Positions 8,695 to 18,207 are shown, counted from the stretch's first letter. The stretch: DNA of 64,000 nucleotides from an uncultured Ruminococcus sp. (GCA_947624295.1 CANQJV010000003.1:1-64000); one strand, 5' to 3'. Program-made: numbers and translations. Notes: generated by a model from the letters alone, not told the origin.

Positions 8695-11600
8695 TTAATA
8701 CTCATCGTAGTAAAGCACTCTGTAGTTGAATGCGCTTTCGCCGCCGCCTGCGCTTCCGCCTGCACCTGTCTCAGAATCTGTAACAAATAATACATTAAAG
8801 TTGTTAGGCGCATCTGCAAAACTTGAATTGATACAGCCAAGCAAGAAAGGATTATTTATTGTGTTTTCACGACCATTGTAGTAATATTTTTTGAAATGTT
8901 TCATAGCCTCCATTGGTTCACCGGCTGAAATCTTAAATGTAAGATCTGGTGAAATAATATTTGCAATAAATCCTTTGGATTCTGTAGACTTAAGTATTGA
9001 ATTTTGTCCTGCATAAATATTTATTTTTGGTTTTCCTAATTTTTCAAGAGCAACACCGTCAATACCCGAAGTATTATATGTCAGAACATTATTGTCTTCA
9101 TTTCCGTCATTCTTATTATCAACAAATGCTTTCAAATAAGATGTAGGTGCAATCCAACCTTGAGCAGCAAGAGTCATTCCACAATCTTTTTCAATGTAGA
9201 AGTTGACTGTACCACCCTGACTGTCATTTACGATAATTTTTGCCTGATTGTTCAGTGTAAGATTATTTACAATAACCAATATATCCCTTGATCCCGGATC
9301 AAATACAAGATAACCACAATGTGAACCATCTATTGTAAGATTATCAAGAATGCAGTCATTAGTAATTATTGCTCCGCCATTTGACTTAGAATTTGCAGTT
9401 CCAAATGTAAAATGATCTTCAGCTACTCCTTCAAGTACAGCATCTGCCAAATTATATGAACCGTCTTCTTTAATAGCATCAGCATATTTCTTTTGTGGAT
9501 GTGCTTTAAGAATATCTGTAACATTTCTAAAGACAAAGCTACTCTCATCAGCAGTACCGATTTTATTTTTCAAATTAGTATATCTGTTTGAAAGTTCCAA
9601 AGAAAGCTGACCATCTTTATACGGGTCTGCAACATCATTAAGAACATCTTCCATTGTTTTAACAATTTGTGTATCAGACTTATTAACGCCCGGAAGAGTT
9701 TTTTCTCCTATGATTACATCTCTTTCTGCGTATTCAGGATAAATTTCGCCAAAGCTTTCAACAGGGTATGTTACCAATGCACCCGGTGTAGCTTCGCTAA
9801 TAGAAACAATACTGCCTGTTTCTTTTGAATACCATACTGATTCGCTGTCTTTTGTATATCCGTCAGAAGGATTTAAATCAACATAAGCTGCCATTGTTTT
9901 GTCTAAGCCTTTATCAGAACCGTCCATATTTGGCACTGTTCTGAAATCTTCTACAATCTCATGAGTATTTTTGTCAACATAATATGAAGCCTTATCTGTA
10001 GGTTCTGACTTAGTAACATATTTTCCGGCAGTTTCGTCCCATACAGTTTTTACATAATAGTAATCAACAGAACCATCAACAGGATTAGCAGGACGTGTTT
10101 CACCATAACTATTATTATGCACTTCTGACTTAATGTAATCTGTTACATTATATTCAGATTGTGCTTTCCACTGACCTATATCTTTATAATCAAAAGGAAT
10201 ATCATCAGGATTAAAATCATCTATCCATTCATAATAACATCTTCCTGATACATTAGGTTGGCAAATTTCTTCACCAAAAAGACCTCTTTTGGGATTATTA
10301 TACTGATTGTATCCCGGTTCACCTTCTAATGGAACCTGAGCATCATATGCTAAATAATAACGCTGTTTGTTTTCAACTTTTTCTGCATTTGGATTTTCAG
10401 AAACATTATGAAGAATAGTAGGAACTTCAACATATTTTGATTCCTGAACAACTCCTTCATTAAGACCTTCTGCTATGCTTGCATCACAATAAATTTTGCT
10501 GTCTGTTCCTAAATTAAGCTTTGCACCGCTTTCTATTTTGAGCTTTCCGCCAACAACAAGATTGCCATTGATTTTAACACCGCTGCCTATTGTGCAATCA
10601 CCCTCAACACGAACATCGCCATCGATAGTAAATTGCGATAATTTAACATTTCCTTTTGAATAGATACTGCCTCTGTGCTGATTTTTTTCTGATGTAACTT
10701 TATTTATAACAGAACCCGCCCATGAATAAAGTGTAGTAACCTGAAGTGGTTTAATTATGCTTGTTTCATTCTCATTCATACAGAATAAATCTCCGTCTAT
10801 CAAAAGATCAGTAACTTCGCTTTCTTTATCACCAGCGATATTTGCAGTTGAAATACTTCCGCAGAAAATATTAAGTGGATATTTTGCTGTACCATCATTA
10901 GGATTGCCTAAATAAATTTTAGAACCTATAGATCTGATAGTTCCATCGACATAGATATAGGGCATTTCATTAAATTGAATTTCATCTTCAGGCATATTAT
11001 AAAAAACATATCTCAATTTGTCTACCTGAGTACCTGTAACAAAATCACCCCATACTGTAATACCTTCTGATTTTCCTGTAAAAATAATATCCTTCCATTC
11101 CTGAATATACATATTATTATTTATATACAAATCAGCTTCTGCATCAGCACCACCATCTTTACCAAGCCAAAAATATGTGTTTGCATCATCTTTGTTAAAT
11201 GGTGCAAAATGCCTATAGAGTGTTTCATCAATATAATCTCCGGAAGAATCTTTTCCCCAATTATTCGCATATTCAACATTTGTTCTGTATCTGTAATCAA
11301 ATTTTTCAGCATCTTCAAGTTTTGGAAGATTGATGTAAGTTCCACCATAAAGATTTGAACTACATGTAAGTTCAGCACCTGCCGTTGTAACGAATCCGGC
11401 ACCGCCGCCGGCATTTGATTTTATTGAAACCTCCGGAGGTTGTTTTACGATGTAAGCTGCTGTTGACGACTCAACGCCTGCCATATTTACTTGTGACAGG
11501 AACTCAACAATATCGCCGTCAATCCATTCTTTTTTCTCAGTATCATAGAATTTCTTTGTACCTACGTACTTAACTTGCACGGGCTTAATATGTCCGTATC

Positions 11601-11904
11601 TGCCCTCTGTTCCGTCGCCGAGCTGTACATTTACCTCAAAACCGCTTGAGCCTCCTACAGTATTAAGGTTAGAAACAGCGTTGCCGAAATCTGTATTTGC
11701 CTCCATTGCCTTTATAGCGGCATCAACAACGGTACGTGACGTTACATCTGTCTGCGCCGTTGAGTAGTTCACATGGGCTCTGTTATTGGCTGCTGTTGCG
11801 AGTGCGAGCGTACCAAACAGGAATATGATAAGCAGTGACATTACGCATACAACGGTAAGCAGAACCGAACCGCCTAATTTTCTTTTCTTTTCTCTTTTAA
11901 CCAT
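8695..11904 (-). CDS. Very large PilX-like pilus protein with beta-helix-type repeats
   Basis: A 1069-residue exported protein in the pilus operon. Residues about 13-38 form one hydrophobic segment (GGSVLLTVVCVMSLLIIFLF) resembling PilX N-termini, which lack the FTLIE motif. About residues 400-480 read like stacked beta-helix or bactofilin-type strands (DGDVRVEGDC, INGNLVVGGKLKIESG), and a similar stretch recurs near 860-920. The Gly-rich GAGGSAGGGES precedes the C-terminus. PilX-like proteins are normally 150-250 residues, so this is exceptional and may display a pilus-associated adhesin. Two hand-counted 60-nt lines from its middle are 32-37% GC, against 45-53% for two lines of pilM-pilN, suggesting a separate origin or relaxed surface evolution. 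Function is inferred. Confidence 0.7.
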   Translation of the reverse strand: MVKREKKRKLGGSVLLTVVCVMSLLIIFLFGTLALATAANNRAHVNYSTAQTDVTSRTVVDAAIKAMEANTDFGNAVSNLNTVGGSSGFEVNVQLGDGTEGRYGHIKPVQVKYVGTKKFYDTEKKEWIDGDIVEFLSQVNMAGVESSTAAYIVKQPPEVSIKSNAGGGAGFVTTAGAELTCSSNLYGGTYINLPKLEDAEKFDYRYRTNVEYANNWGKDSSGDYIDETLYRHFAPFNKDDANTYFWLGKDGGADAEADLYINNNMYIQEWKDIIFTGKSEGITVWGDFVTGTQVDKLRYVFYNMPEDEIQFNEMPYIYVDGTIRSIGSKIYLGNPNDGTAKYPLNIFCGSISTANIAGDKESEVTDLLIDGDLFCMNENETSIIKPLQVTTLYSWAGSVINKVTSEKNQHRGSIYSKGNVKLSQFTIDGDVRVEGDCTIGSGVKINGNLVVGGKLKIESGAKLNLGTDSKIYCDASIAEGLNEGVVQESKYVEVPTILHNVSENPNAEKVENKQRYYLAYDAQVPLEGEPGYNQYNNPKRGLFGEEICQPNVSGRCYYEWIDDFNPDDIPFDYKDIGQWKAQSEYNVTDYIKSEVHNNSYGETRPANPVDGSVDYYYVKTVWDETAGKYVTKSEPTDKASYYVDKNTHEIVEDFRTVPNMDGSDKGLDKTMAAYVDLNPSDGYTKDSESVWYSKETGSIVSISEATPGALVTYPVESFGEIYPEYAERDVIIGEKTLPGVNKSDTQIVKTMEDVLNDVADPYKDGQLSLELSNRYTNLKNKIGTADESSFVFRNVTDILKAHPQKKYADAIKEDGSYNLADAVLEGVAEDHFTFGTANSKSNGGAIITNDCILDNLTIDGSHCGYLVFDPGSRDILVIVNNLTLNNQAKIIVNDSQGGTVNFYIEKDCGMTLAAQGWIAPTSYLKAFVDNKNDGNEDNNVLTYNTSGIDGVALEKLGKPKINIYAGQNSILKSTESKGFIANIISPDLTFKISAGEPMEAMKHFKKYYYNGRENTINNPFLLGCINSSFADAPNNFNVLFVTDSETGAGGSAGGGESAFNYRVLYYDEY

Positions 11905-11966
11905 AATTAACCGCCTTTCAAGTTATGCTTTTTCTTTCTTATATAACTATGCGAATGGCAAAATCT

Positions 11967-12722
11967 TTACTTCATTTCGAGGTCCGGCTGTGCGAGTTCA
12001 TAAACTGAGTAAATTGAAATAACGAACTGAGCAGTAGGAAGAGGTTTTTCTTCTTCATCTCCTTCGCCTGCCGAAGCAGTCTCTTCCTTCTCCTTGATTT
12101 CGAGATTTGAGAGTGAAACGCTGTTGATAATAATTGTTTCGTCCTGTTCTTCAATAGCTTTGAGATAATTCCAGATGTTTTCCTTATCCTCTGCCGTTAC
12201 TGAAATCGAATACTGCGCAACAAGCACTTCTTCCTGAGTTCTTGCGGAAATTGCAACGCTTTCAGCGGCGATTTCTGCATTTTCAGCAGTTTTTTCGCCA
12301 TTGAGGTCTGCTTGTGCGAGCTGGTCGGGAGCAAGGAAAGTAGGAGTGAAGTAGTAGTAGTTGAGAGTACCTGTACCGAGGTCATTAGTATTGAGGTTCA
12401 TAACCTTTACTTCGCAGTCCTCAGCGAAATGCTGCATATACTGGTCAACTTTTCTTGCATTCAGAATGTCATCGGGATTAACGAAAACTTCTGATAATTT
12501 GTTTGTATCATTGCACACATCGGTGATACTCTGTTTAAGAGGTTCAATTTCAGCGAGTTTGCTGTCAACCTCTGCTTTTTCGGTTTCGAGTTGTGCAAGT
12601 GTTTCCTTATTAGTTTTGATTTCCTCATTCTTTGGTTTGATGAGGAGGAAGAATCCGGCGATAAGAATAGCGAGAGCAAGCAGGATTCCAAGAATAACCA
12701 AATCTCTGTAATTAAGTTTCAT
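11967..12722 (-). CDS. pilO: Pilus alignment subcomplex protein PilO-like
   Basis: A bitopic inner-membrane protein of 251 residues: a cytoplasmic N-terminus, a membrane helix (VILGILLALAILIAGFFLL, about 9-28), a coiled-coil rich in Glu/Lys (about 30-70) and a ferredoxin-like C-terminal region. This is the PilO layout, and it directly follows the PilM-PilN fusion gene, matching the usual pilMNO order. An acidic tail segment (KEKEETASAGEGDEEEK) near residue 215 interrupts the fold. ATG start with AAGGAGGT. Confidence 0.82.
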   Translation of the reverse strand: MKLNYRDLVILGILLALAILIAGFFLLIKPKNEEIKTNKETLAQLETEKAEVDSKLAEIEPLKQSITDVCNDTNKLSEVFVNPDDILNARKVDQYMQHFAEDCEVKVMNLNTNDLGTGTLNYYYFTPTFLAPDQLAQADLNGEKTAENAEIAAESVAISARTQEEVLVAQYSISVTAEDKENIWNYLKAIEEQDETIIINSVSLSNLEIKEKEETASAGEGDEEEKPLPTAQFVISIYSVYELAQPDLEMK

Positions 12723-12736
12723 TTTTATCTACCTCC

Positions 12737-14422
12737 TTATTCTGCTTCAGCTTCTGTTTCGGTATCAGTTTCAGCACCTGTATCTGTTTCTGAATCTTCT
12801 GCCGGTTTATATGCGCTTTCCCTGCCGTTTATAGCGACTGTAACGCTGAATGTAGCTGTTTCGATTTCGTCGCCCTTAGATGTGGTACGATTACCGTCTG
12901 CATCTTCGCTTTCAACAGTTTCAGCTGTAATTGAAACGGTATAGCCTGTATATGTAGCAGTATGGTAATATCCCTTGTTGTCGCTGTAACCCTCATCAAT
13001 AAGGTGGTCGATGAAAATTGACGGTAATTTCTGTACTGCCTCTTCACTTCCGTCAGCAGTTACGGAGAAATTCATAGTGCCGTTAGCGTAAGACGGAACG
13101 GAGATATAGCAGTCTTCGAGTGAAAGCTCTTCAGCAGTTGCGTCAAGTACGGCTTGAATTGTATCGTACTTATCGCCGTCTATGACAGGTTGTGAGAAGA
13201 AAGCATCTCTTGCGTTTACTATTTTTGTATTATATGCATCAACGTTTGCTTTCGTTGCAAGAAGGTCCTCACGGTAATCGAGTTCCGGCTGTTTTGAATC
13301 GATATAAGATTGTGTATCTGAAATATCATTTTCAACACCGCTGTTTATCATATTCATTACGAGCCATGCACCGCCTGCGATAACTGCCGCACCGACAATG
13401 CATCCGAGCATTACAGCGAGACCTGCCTGACTGTTTGCGGAGCTGCTTGCTGCTCTTTTTACAGCTGTACCGAGTTCAGTTTCAAGGAGGTTGATTTTTT
13501 CGGTATCCTTGTTACGTTTGAACATGGCACCGATAGAGTTAGCGTAGAGTGAAAACTCAAGATTTTCGTGGCCGTGAATCTGCGGAGGAACGTTAATAAG
13601 GCTTACATTGAGTTCCATTTTTCCGAGTTCGTCCGTAAGTCTTACGTAATCGTGGGTATCGCCGTAGAGTACGATATTTTCAACGATTTCGCCTGTATTA
13701 CGGCTTCTCTGGAATTGGAGCATACGGAAGATATTTTCTGTTACAGCCTCGAAAACGTAATCAGGGGAGTTATTATAGTCAGCGGGGTCAATTGATGCGA
13801 AACGTGAGAATGAAAGCTGACTGTCTTCATAGAGGTTGAGTGAAATGAAATTATTGTCGATTTGTACAGCGAGGAGCGGCATTTTAGACTTAATTCTTGT
13901 ATCAGCAAGAAGAACTTTGGTGATACAGTTACAGCCGACCATAACTGATTTAAGGGAAATACCGAGGAGTTTGAAAACTTCCCTGTAGCTGTTTACGATT
14001 TCGTAAGGGCAAGCCGTAGCGAGTACTTTTACCATTGTTTCGCCTGCTTCGCCTTTTTCCTCAGCGTCGCCGACGATAGCGTATGTAATACTGAAAGAGT
14101 CATCAAGATTGAGAGCTGTCTGCATCTGTTGTTTTACGACTTTTGGCATATCCTGAATTTTAGCAGGTTTTGCGACAGTCAGTTCCTTGAATATTGTGAG
14201 GTTTGAGGACAAACTCACGATAGCCTCTTTATCGGGCATTTTGTTCTTTTTGAGGACACCGTTTATAAGTGTAGCGACGTTTGGAACATCTTTAACATGA
14301 CCGTTTACGATAAGTCCTTCTTCAACATTAAGGGTTGCGGCTGAACTGATTTTAATTTTGCCGTTGCCCTCAACACCTTTAACGATTCGTATATTTCTAT
14401 CTGTAATATCAAATGAAAGCAT
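12737..14422 (-). CDS. Fused PilM-PilN pilus assembly protein
   Basis: A 561-residue protein combining two normally separate proteins. Residues about 1-320 have PilM features: an actin-like (FtsA-type) start LSFDITDRNIRIVKG and a nucleotide-fold core. A membrane helix at about 328-356 (AVMLGCIVGAAVIAGGAWLV) is followed by a PilN-type coiled-coil and periplasm-equivalent domain to about 540, then an acidic Thr/Glu tail. In Gram-negative systems PilM binds the PilN N-terminal peptide; here the link is covalent. Similar fusions occur in other Firmicutes as far as I recall. It lies between pilC and pilO. Confidence 0.82.
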   Translation of the reverse strand: MLSFDITDRNIRIVKGVEGNGKIKISSAATLNVEEGLIVNGHVKDVPNVATLINGVLKKNKMPDKEAIVSLSSNLTIFKELTVAKPAKIQDMPKVVKQQMQTALNLDDSFSITYAIVGDAEEKGEAGETMVKVLATACPYEIVNSYREVFKLLGISLKSVMVGCNCITKVLLADTRIKSKMPLLAVQIDNNFISLNLYEDSQLSFSRFASIDPADYNNSPDYVFEAVTENIFRMLQFQRSRNTGEIVENIVLYGDTHDYVRLTDELGKMELNVSLINVPPQIHGHENLEFSLYANSIGAMFKRNKDTEKINLLETELGTAVKRAASSSANSQAGLAVMLGCIVGAAVIAGGAWLVMNMINSGVENDISDTQSYIDSKQPELDYREDLLATKANVDAYNTKIVNARDAFFSQPVIDGDKYDTIQAVLDATAEELSLEDCYISVPSYANGTMNFSVTADGSEEAVQKLPSIFIDHLIDEGYSDNKGYYHTATYTGYTVSITAETVESEDADGNRTTSKGDEIETATFSVTVAINGRESAYKPAEDSETDTGAETDTETEAEAE

Positions 14423-14446
14423 TTATTTTTTCCACCTTTCTTGCGA

Positions 14447-15646
14447 TTATTCGTCTTCCATGCCTTCCATAGCACCGTAGAGTGCGGGATAGATTCCGGC
14501 TACAACGAAACCGATGATAACGCCCATGAAGATAAGCATTACAGGTTCAACCATACTTACGAGACGTTTTACAGCGGCATCGGATTCTTCTTCATAGTAA
14601 TCAGAAGTTTTATCAAGGATTGAGTCAAGGGCACCTGCTTCTTCGCCTACGTAAATAACGGAGCAGAACATTGATTCAAATATTTCCGTTCTTGTGATAG
14701 CGGCTGAAAGAGGTTCACCTTGTTTTACTTCATCGACAACATCTTCAAACTTTTCATCAACGTACATATTACCTAAGACGGCAGATGCTTTCTGTAGGCA
14801 TTCAACCATAGGGATACCGCTTGAGTAGAGGTTTGAGAGAGTTCTTGAAAAACGTCCTGTATAGATTTTAGTCATAAGAGGACCTATTGACGGAGCTTTT
14901 ATAAGCATTCGGTCAAATTTAAGTCTCAGACTTGGCACTTTAAGCATATATCTTATACCGAAGAATATAGCTACAGCGAATATTATGAGGAGATACCATT
15001 TACCTATGATGAAGTCGGAAATTGCTTTCATCATTTTTGTAAGTGCCGGCATTGTTGAAGGGTCATCATACATATCTATGAAAGTAGGCATGATGAATGC
15101 GAAAAGGAAGATAACGATAACAACGCAGAGAACGGCAAGTATAATTGGGTAAATCATAGCGCTTTTTACGGTGTTTTTCAATTTGTTTTCATTTGCGTAG
15201 TGGTCAGACATTCTTGTCATGATTACGTCGAGAGAACCGCTTGATTCGCCGGCGTTGACCATAGAGATAAGGAAGTCGGGAAATGAACCCTTGTGCATTT
15301 CGAGAGTTGATGAAAAAGATTCACCTTTCTGAACGTTTTCGTAGATGTCCTGCCAGATAGCCTTAGCCTTTTCATTTTCCTGTTCTCTTGTCATGATGTC
15401 GATTGCCTTAACGAGTGTAAGACCTGAAGTAAGCATAGCACTCAGTTGACGGCAGCAGAAGGAGAGTTCATTTGTACTGAATTTGTAGATTGACCTTGAC
15501 TCACCGCCTGCTTCTTCTTTGTAGTCCTTGATAAAAAGACCACGTTCTTTCATTTTTTCGAGGAATTCCTGTTCACTCTCAGCATTGGCCTTGCCCTTGA
15601 CCTGTTTTCCACGAGCGTCCTGAGCAATATAGGAATAACTCTTCAT
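14447..15646 (-). CDS. pilC: Type IV pilus platform protein PilC (GspF family)
   Basis: The inner-membrane platform that couples PilB/PilT to pilin insertion, 399 residues, the usual size. Two GspF repeats are visible: FCCRQLSAMLTSGLTLVKAI (about 60-80) and FSRTLSNLYSSGIPMVECL (about 265-285). Hydrophobic segments lie at about 170-195, 215-235 and at the C-terminus. The N-terminus MKSYSYIAQDARGKQVKG is typical of PilC. First gene of a six-gene operon running to 7027, with GGAGGTGG before the ATG and a consensus-like promoter at 15708-15736. Confidence 0.93.
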   Translation of the reverse strand: MKSYSYIAQDARGKQVKGKANAESEQEFLEKMKERGLFIKDYKEEAGGESRSIYKFSTNELSFCCRQLSAMLTSGLTLVKAIDIMTREQENEKAKAIWQDIYENVQKGESFSSTLEMHKGSFPDFLISMVNAGESSGSLDVIMTRMSDHYANENKLKNTVKSAMIYPIILAVLCVVIVIFLFAFIMPTFIDMYDDPSTMPALTKMMKAISDFIIGKWYLLIIFAVAIFFGIRYMLKVPSLRLKFDRMLIKAPSIGPLMTKIYTGRFSRTLSNLYSSGIPMVECLQKASAVLGNMYVDEKFEDVVDEVKQGEPLSAAITRTEIFESMFCSVIYVGEEAGALDSILDKTSDYYEEESDAAVKRLVSMVEPVMLIFMGVIIGFVVAGIYPALYGAMEGMEDE

Positions 15647-15707
15647 AAAGAAACCACCTCCGTATTATTTTATTAAGCCGTACGTTCACACTGTCTTAAT
15701 AATAACA

Positions 15708-15736
15708 ATTATAACATATTAAAAGTCAATTTTCAA
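15708..15736 (-). promoter_or_regulatory. Promoter of the pilC operon
   Basis: Minus strand TTGAAA (15731-15736), 17 nt, TATAAT (15708-15713), about 60 nt upstream of the pilC start. Confidence 0.7.
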
Positions 15737-15904
15737 TTGTATTTTTTGCATAAATAATCATATAATTTTTATTTATATTCACCAACTTTTATACTGATTG
15801 TAATATAATCGTCGAAAAAAGTCGGATTTTCTACAAAGAGACTATTAAGCGAGTATGAAATACTACAGCTTTTGGGTGCGTGTGGCAGACGCACAATTTT
15901 CTTT
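15737..15904 (+). ncRNA. Possible short transcript of unknown role
   Basis: The plus strand carries TTGTAT (15737-15742), 18 nt, TATAAT (15761-15766), and about 110 nt later a hairpin GTGCGT / ACGCAC (15876-15894) followed by AATTTTCTTT. A 25-codon frame begins with ATG inside (MKYYSFWVRVADAQ...) but has no RBS and runs through the hairpin. A small RNA is as likely as a peptide. No family recognised. Confidence 0.3.
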
Positions 15905-16008
15905 ATACTATCATTATATCACATATATATAAAATAAGCAAGATATTTTTGAAAATTTTTTGAAATTATGAATTAAAACAATTGTATTAACTAAATAACA
16001 TATTATTA

Positions 16009-16041
16009 ACAGCGTACCCGTATAAAATCAGGGTACGCTGT
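16009..16041. terminator. 11-bp perfect hairpin between pilC and asnB
   Basis: ACAGCGTACCC and GGGTACGCTGT flank an 11-nt loop. No long T run follows on either strand (TATATATT / TTAATAATA). It may be the original asnB terminator, now separated from its gene by the inserted element at 16048-16263. Confidence 0.45.
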
Positions 16042-16047
16042 ATATAT

Positions 16048-16263
16048 TACTCTCCGCTGTTGAAAAGTGTCCAAAGAATGCTGAACAGAAAATTCGTATG
16101 TCAAGGAAGAGGACGAAAGCATACTGTCGTATGGTGAGGTGACTCCCTTCAGTGAAGGGAGATGTCACGAAGTGACAGATGGTGTCGGACCCGATTAGGG
16201 GGATGACGCAGACAGACGGATTTTATGTCAGTATTACTGGATAGTTTGTAACAGCGGAGAGTA
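16048..16263. mobile_element. MITE-like element, 216 bp, TA-flanked
   Basis: The ends are inverted repeats: CTCTCCGCTGTT at 16050-16061 and AACAGCGGAGAG at 16250-16261 match perfectly over 12 bp and about 19 of 23 when extended inward. TA lies outside both ends, as expected for a TA target duplication of the IS630/Tc1-mariner type. The interior has two short hairpins (CTCCCTTCA/TGAAGGGAG and TGTCAC/GTGACA) and no ORF. It looks like a non-autonomous element whose transposase is elsewhere. The left part of this gap (15905-16008) is A/T-rich with nothing visible. Confidence 0.6.
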
Positions 16264-16271
16264 TAAATATA

Positions 16272-18098
16272 TTACACAAGGCGGATTTTGTAGTGTTTCA
16301 GCCAGCAGTCCAGCTGAATGAAGAAAGCTATTGTCTGAGGGAGGTTCATAAGCTGACCGTACCATTGAACGTGGTCTTTGTGAGTGAGAAGTTTTTCGAG
16401 TTCTTTTTTATTCACGAGTTCCGTCAGCGGTGTAGGTTGTGAGATTATTTCCCGTAATTTTTCAGATACAGCCTCAAGGAATGCGGGGTTATGAGTTTTC
16501 GGATAAGGGCTTTTCTTACGAGTGAGGACTTTTTCGGGTAACCAGTCTTTCATAGCCTCACGGAGCAGACCTTTTTCACGCCCCATATAATCTTTGTATT
16601 CCCATTTGACATTGTACATATATTCAGCGATTCTGTAATCGCAGAACGGCACACGAACTTCAAGACCGCTGTACATAGACATTCTGTCTTTCCTGTCAAG
16701 AAGATTCTGCATAAACCAGTCAAAATTAAGCTGTGTCATTTCACGCATTCTGTATTCAGTTTCATTGTCGGACGGGAGTTTTTCAGCGTAATCAGCTGTT
16801 TTCCTGTATGCACTGTAAACAAATTCCTCCGCATTGATTTTACCGGCATATTCGTCGCAAATGAAACGTTTGCGGTAAGAAGTACTTTGCGCCCACGGGA
16901 ATCCGTCCGTCATACGTATATCCTTATCACGATACCACGGATAACCGCCGAAAAGTTCGTCAGCACATTCGCCCGATAATGCAACTGTACCGTATTTTTT
17001 AATTTCACGGCAAAGAATAAGCATAGATGCATCGACATCAGCCATTGCAGGCAGACCTCTTGCGTACACGGCATCTTCGAGAGTGCTGACGAGTTCAGGC
17101 GTATCGATTACAGTCCAATGGTGATTGCTTTTGAGGTAATCAACCATACAATTGATATATTCAGGGTCACTGTTCGGCTGGAAATGGCTTTTGGTAAAAT
17201 ATTTTTCGTTATCCTGATAGTCGACTGAAAACGTGTGCAGGATTTTGTCTTGTTTTTTCAATTCAAAAGAGGCAACAGACGATATAAGGCTTGAATCAAG
17301 TCCGCCCGAAAGAAATGTACACACGGGAACGTCCGAAACAAGTTGACGGCGGATTGAATCAAGAACGAGTTCACGGGTATGTTCAACAGTCTGCTCAAAA
17401 GTTTCGTGCAGTTCATACGCATGAAGCCGCCAATATTGCCATAAATCAAGACCTTTTTCGCTGTAGAAACCGCAATAGCCTGATTTTACTTCTTCCACGC
17501 CTCTGATAACTCCACAGCCTGCCGTTCTTCCGGGAGCTAACAGCAACAGTTCAGCAACACCGTTTTCGTCTATTTCATGCGGAATATCGGGGTATTCGAG
17601 GAGCGCATTGAGTTCCGAGGCGAAAACAAGTTTATCTTTTAACTTACAGTAAAACAGGGGTTTTACGCCTATTCTGTCCCTTGCTAAAAATACCTTGTGT
17701 TTTTTCTCATCATAAATTGCAAATGCAAATATACCGTTAAAATAATTAACGCATTCCGCACCCCATTTTATATAGCTGTACAGAACAATTTCAGTATCTG
17801 ATTTTGTTTCAAGCGGAAACTCAGCCGAAAGAATCTCCCGTAATTCCTGCGTATTGTACAATTCGCCGTTGTATACGATAGTGTACCTGCATTCGCCTAT
17901 AGTAGCAGTCATAGGCTGTCTGCCACCTGATATATCGATTACAGCAAGACGTGTATGGACAAAGGCAACCTCTTGTGAAAGGAAAATGCCACGCTGGTCA
18001 GGACCACGCCGAAGAAGTGCTTTCTGCATAGCACTGCATGATGCTATTTCGCCACGCATATCCTCCTTGAAACTGATAATTCCTGCAATTCCGCACAT
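16272..18098 (-). CDS. asnB: Asparagine synthase (glutamine-hydrolysing)
   Basis: Makes asparagine from aspartate, ATP and glutamine in the cytoplasm. The start is the ATG at 18098, giving MCGIAGI: Cys-2 must become the N-terminal nucleophile of the class II glutaminase domain, and GGAGGTC lies upstream; the tracked start 17 codons earlier would bury it. The glutaminase domain (about 1-190) contains RGPD and YNGELYN. The synthetase domain carries the PP-loop SGGLDSS (about residue 260), then GECADELFGGYPW. 608 residues is normal for AsnB. Monocistronic; its 3' end lies 9 bp from the MITE-like element. Confidence 0.94.
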   Translation of the reverse strand: MCGIAGIISFKEDMRGEIASCSAMQKALLRRGPDQRGIFLSQEVAFVHTRLAVIDISGGRQPMTATIGECRYTIVYNGELYNTQELREILSAEFPLETKSDTEIVLYSYIKWGAECVNYFNGIFAFAIYDEKKHKVFLARDRIGVKPLFYCKLKDKLVFASELNALLEYPDIPHEIDENGVAELLLLAPGRTAGCGVIRGVEEVKSGYCGFYSEKGLDLWQYWRLHAYELHETFEQTVEHTRELVLDSIRRQLVSDVPVCTFLSGGLDSSLISSVASFELKKQDKILHTFSVDYQDNEKYFTKSHFQPNSDPEYINCMVDYLKSNHHWTVIDTPELVSTLEDAVYARGLPAMADVDASMLILCREIKKYGTVALSGECADELFGGYPWYRDKDIRMTDGFPWAQSTSYRKRFICDEYAGKINAEEFVYSAYRKTADYAEKLPSDNETEYRMREMTQLNFDWFMQNLLDRKDRMSMYSGLEVRVPFCDYRIAEYMYNVKWEYKDYMGREKGLLREAMKDWLPEKVLTRKKSPYPKTHNPAFLEAVSEKLREIISQPTPLTELVNKKELEKLLTHKDHVQWYGQLMNLPQTIAFFIQLDCWLKHYKIRLV

Positions 18099-18178
18099 AA
18101 AAAGACCTCCATTTTTTATTTTGTCACTATATTCATATGCGGAAATCAAAAGAATTGTTCATTCAAAGTAAAATTTTA

Positions 18179-18207
18179 TTGACAACAGTCGTATTAAATG
18201 GTAAAAT
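18179..18207 (+). promoter_or_regulatory. Sigma-A promoter of ymdB
   Basis: TTGACA (18179-18184), 17 nt, TAAAAT (18202-18207), 34 nt upstream of the ATG. Confidence 0.7.
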
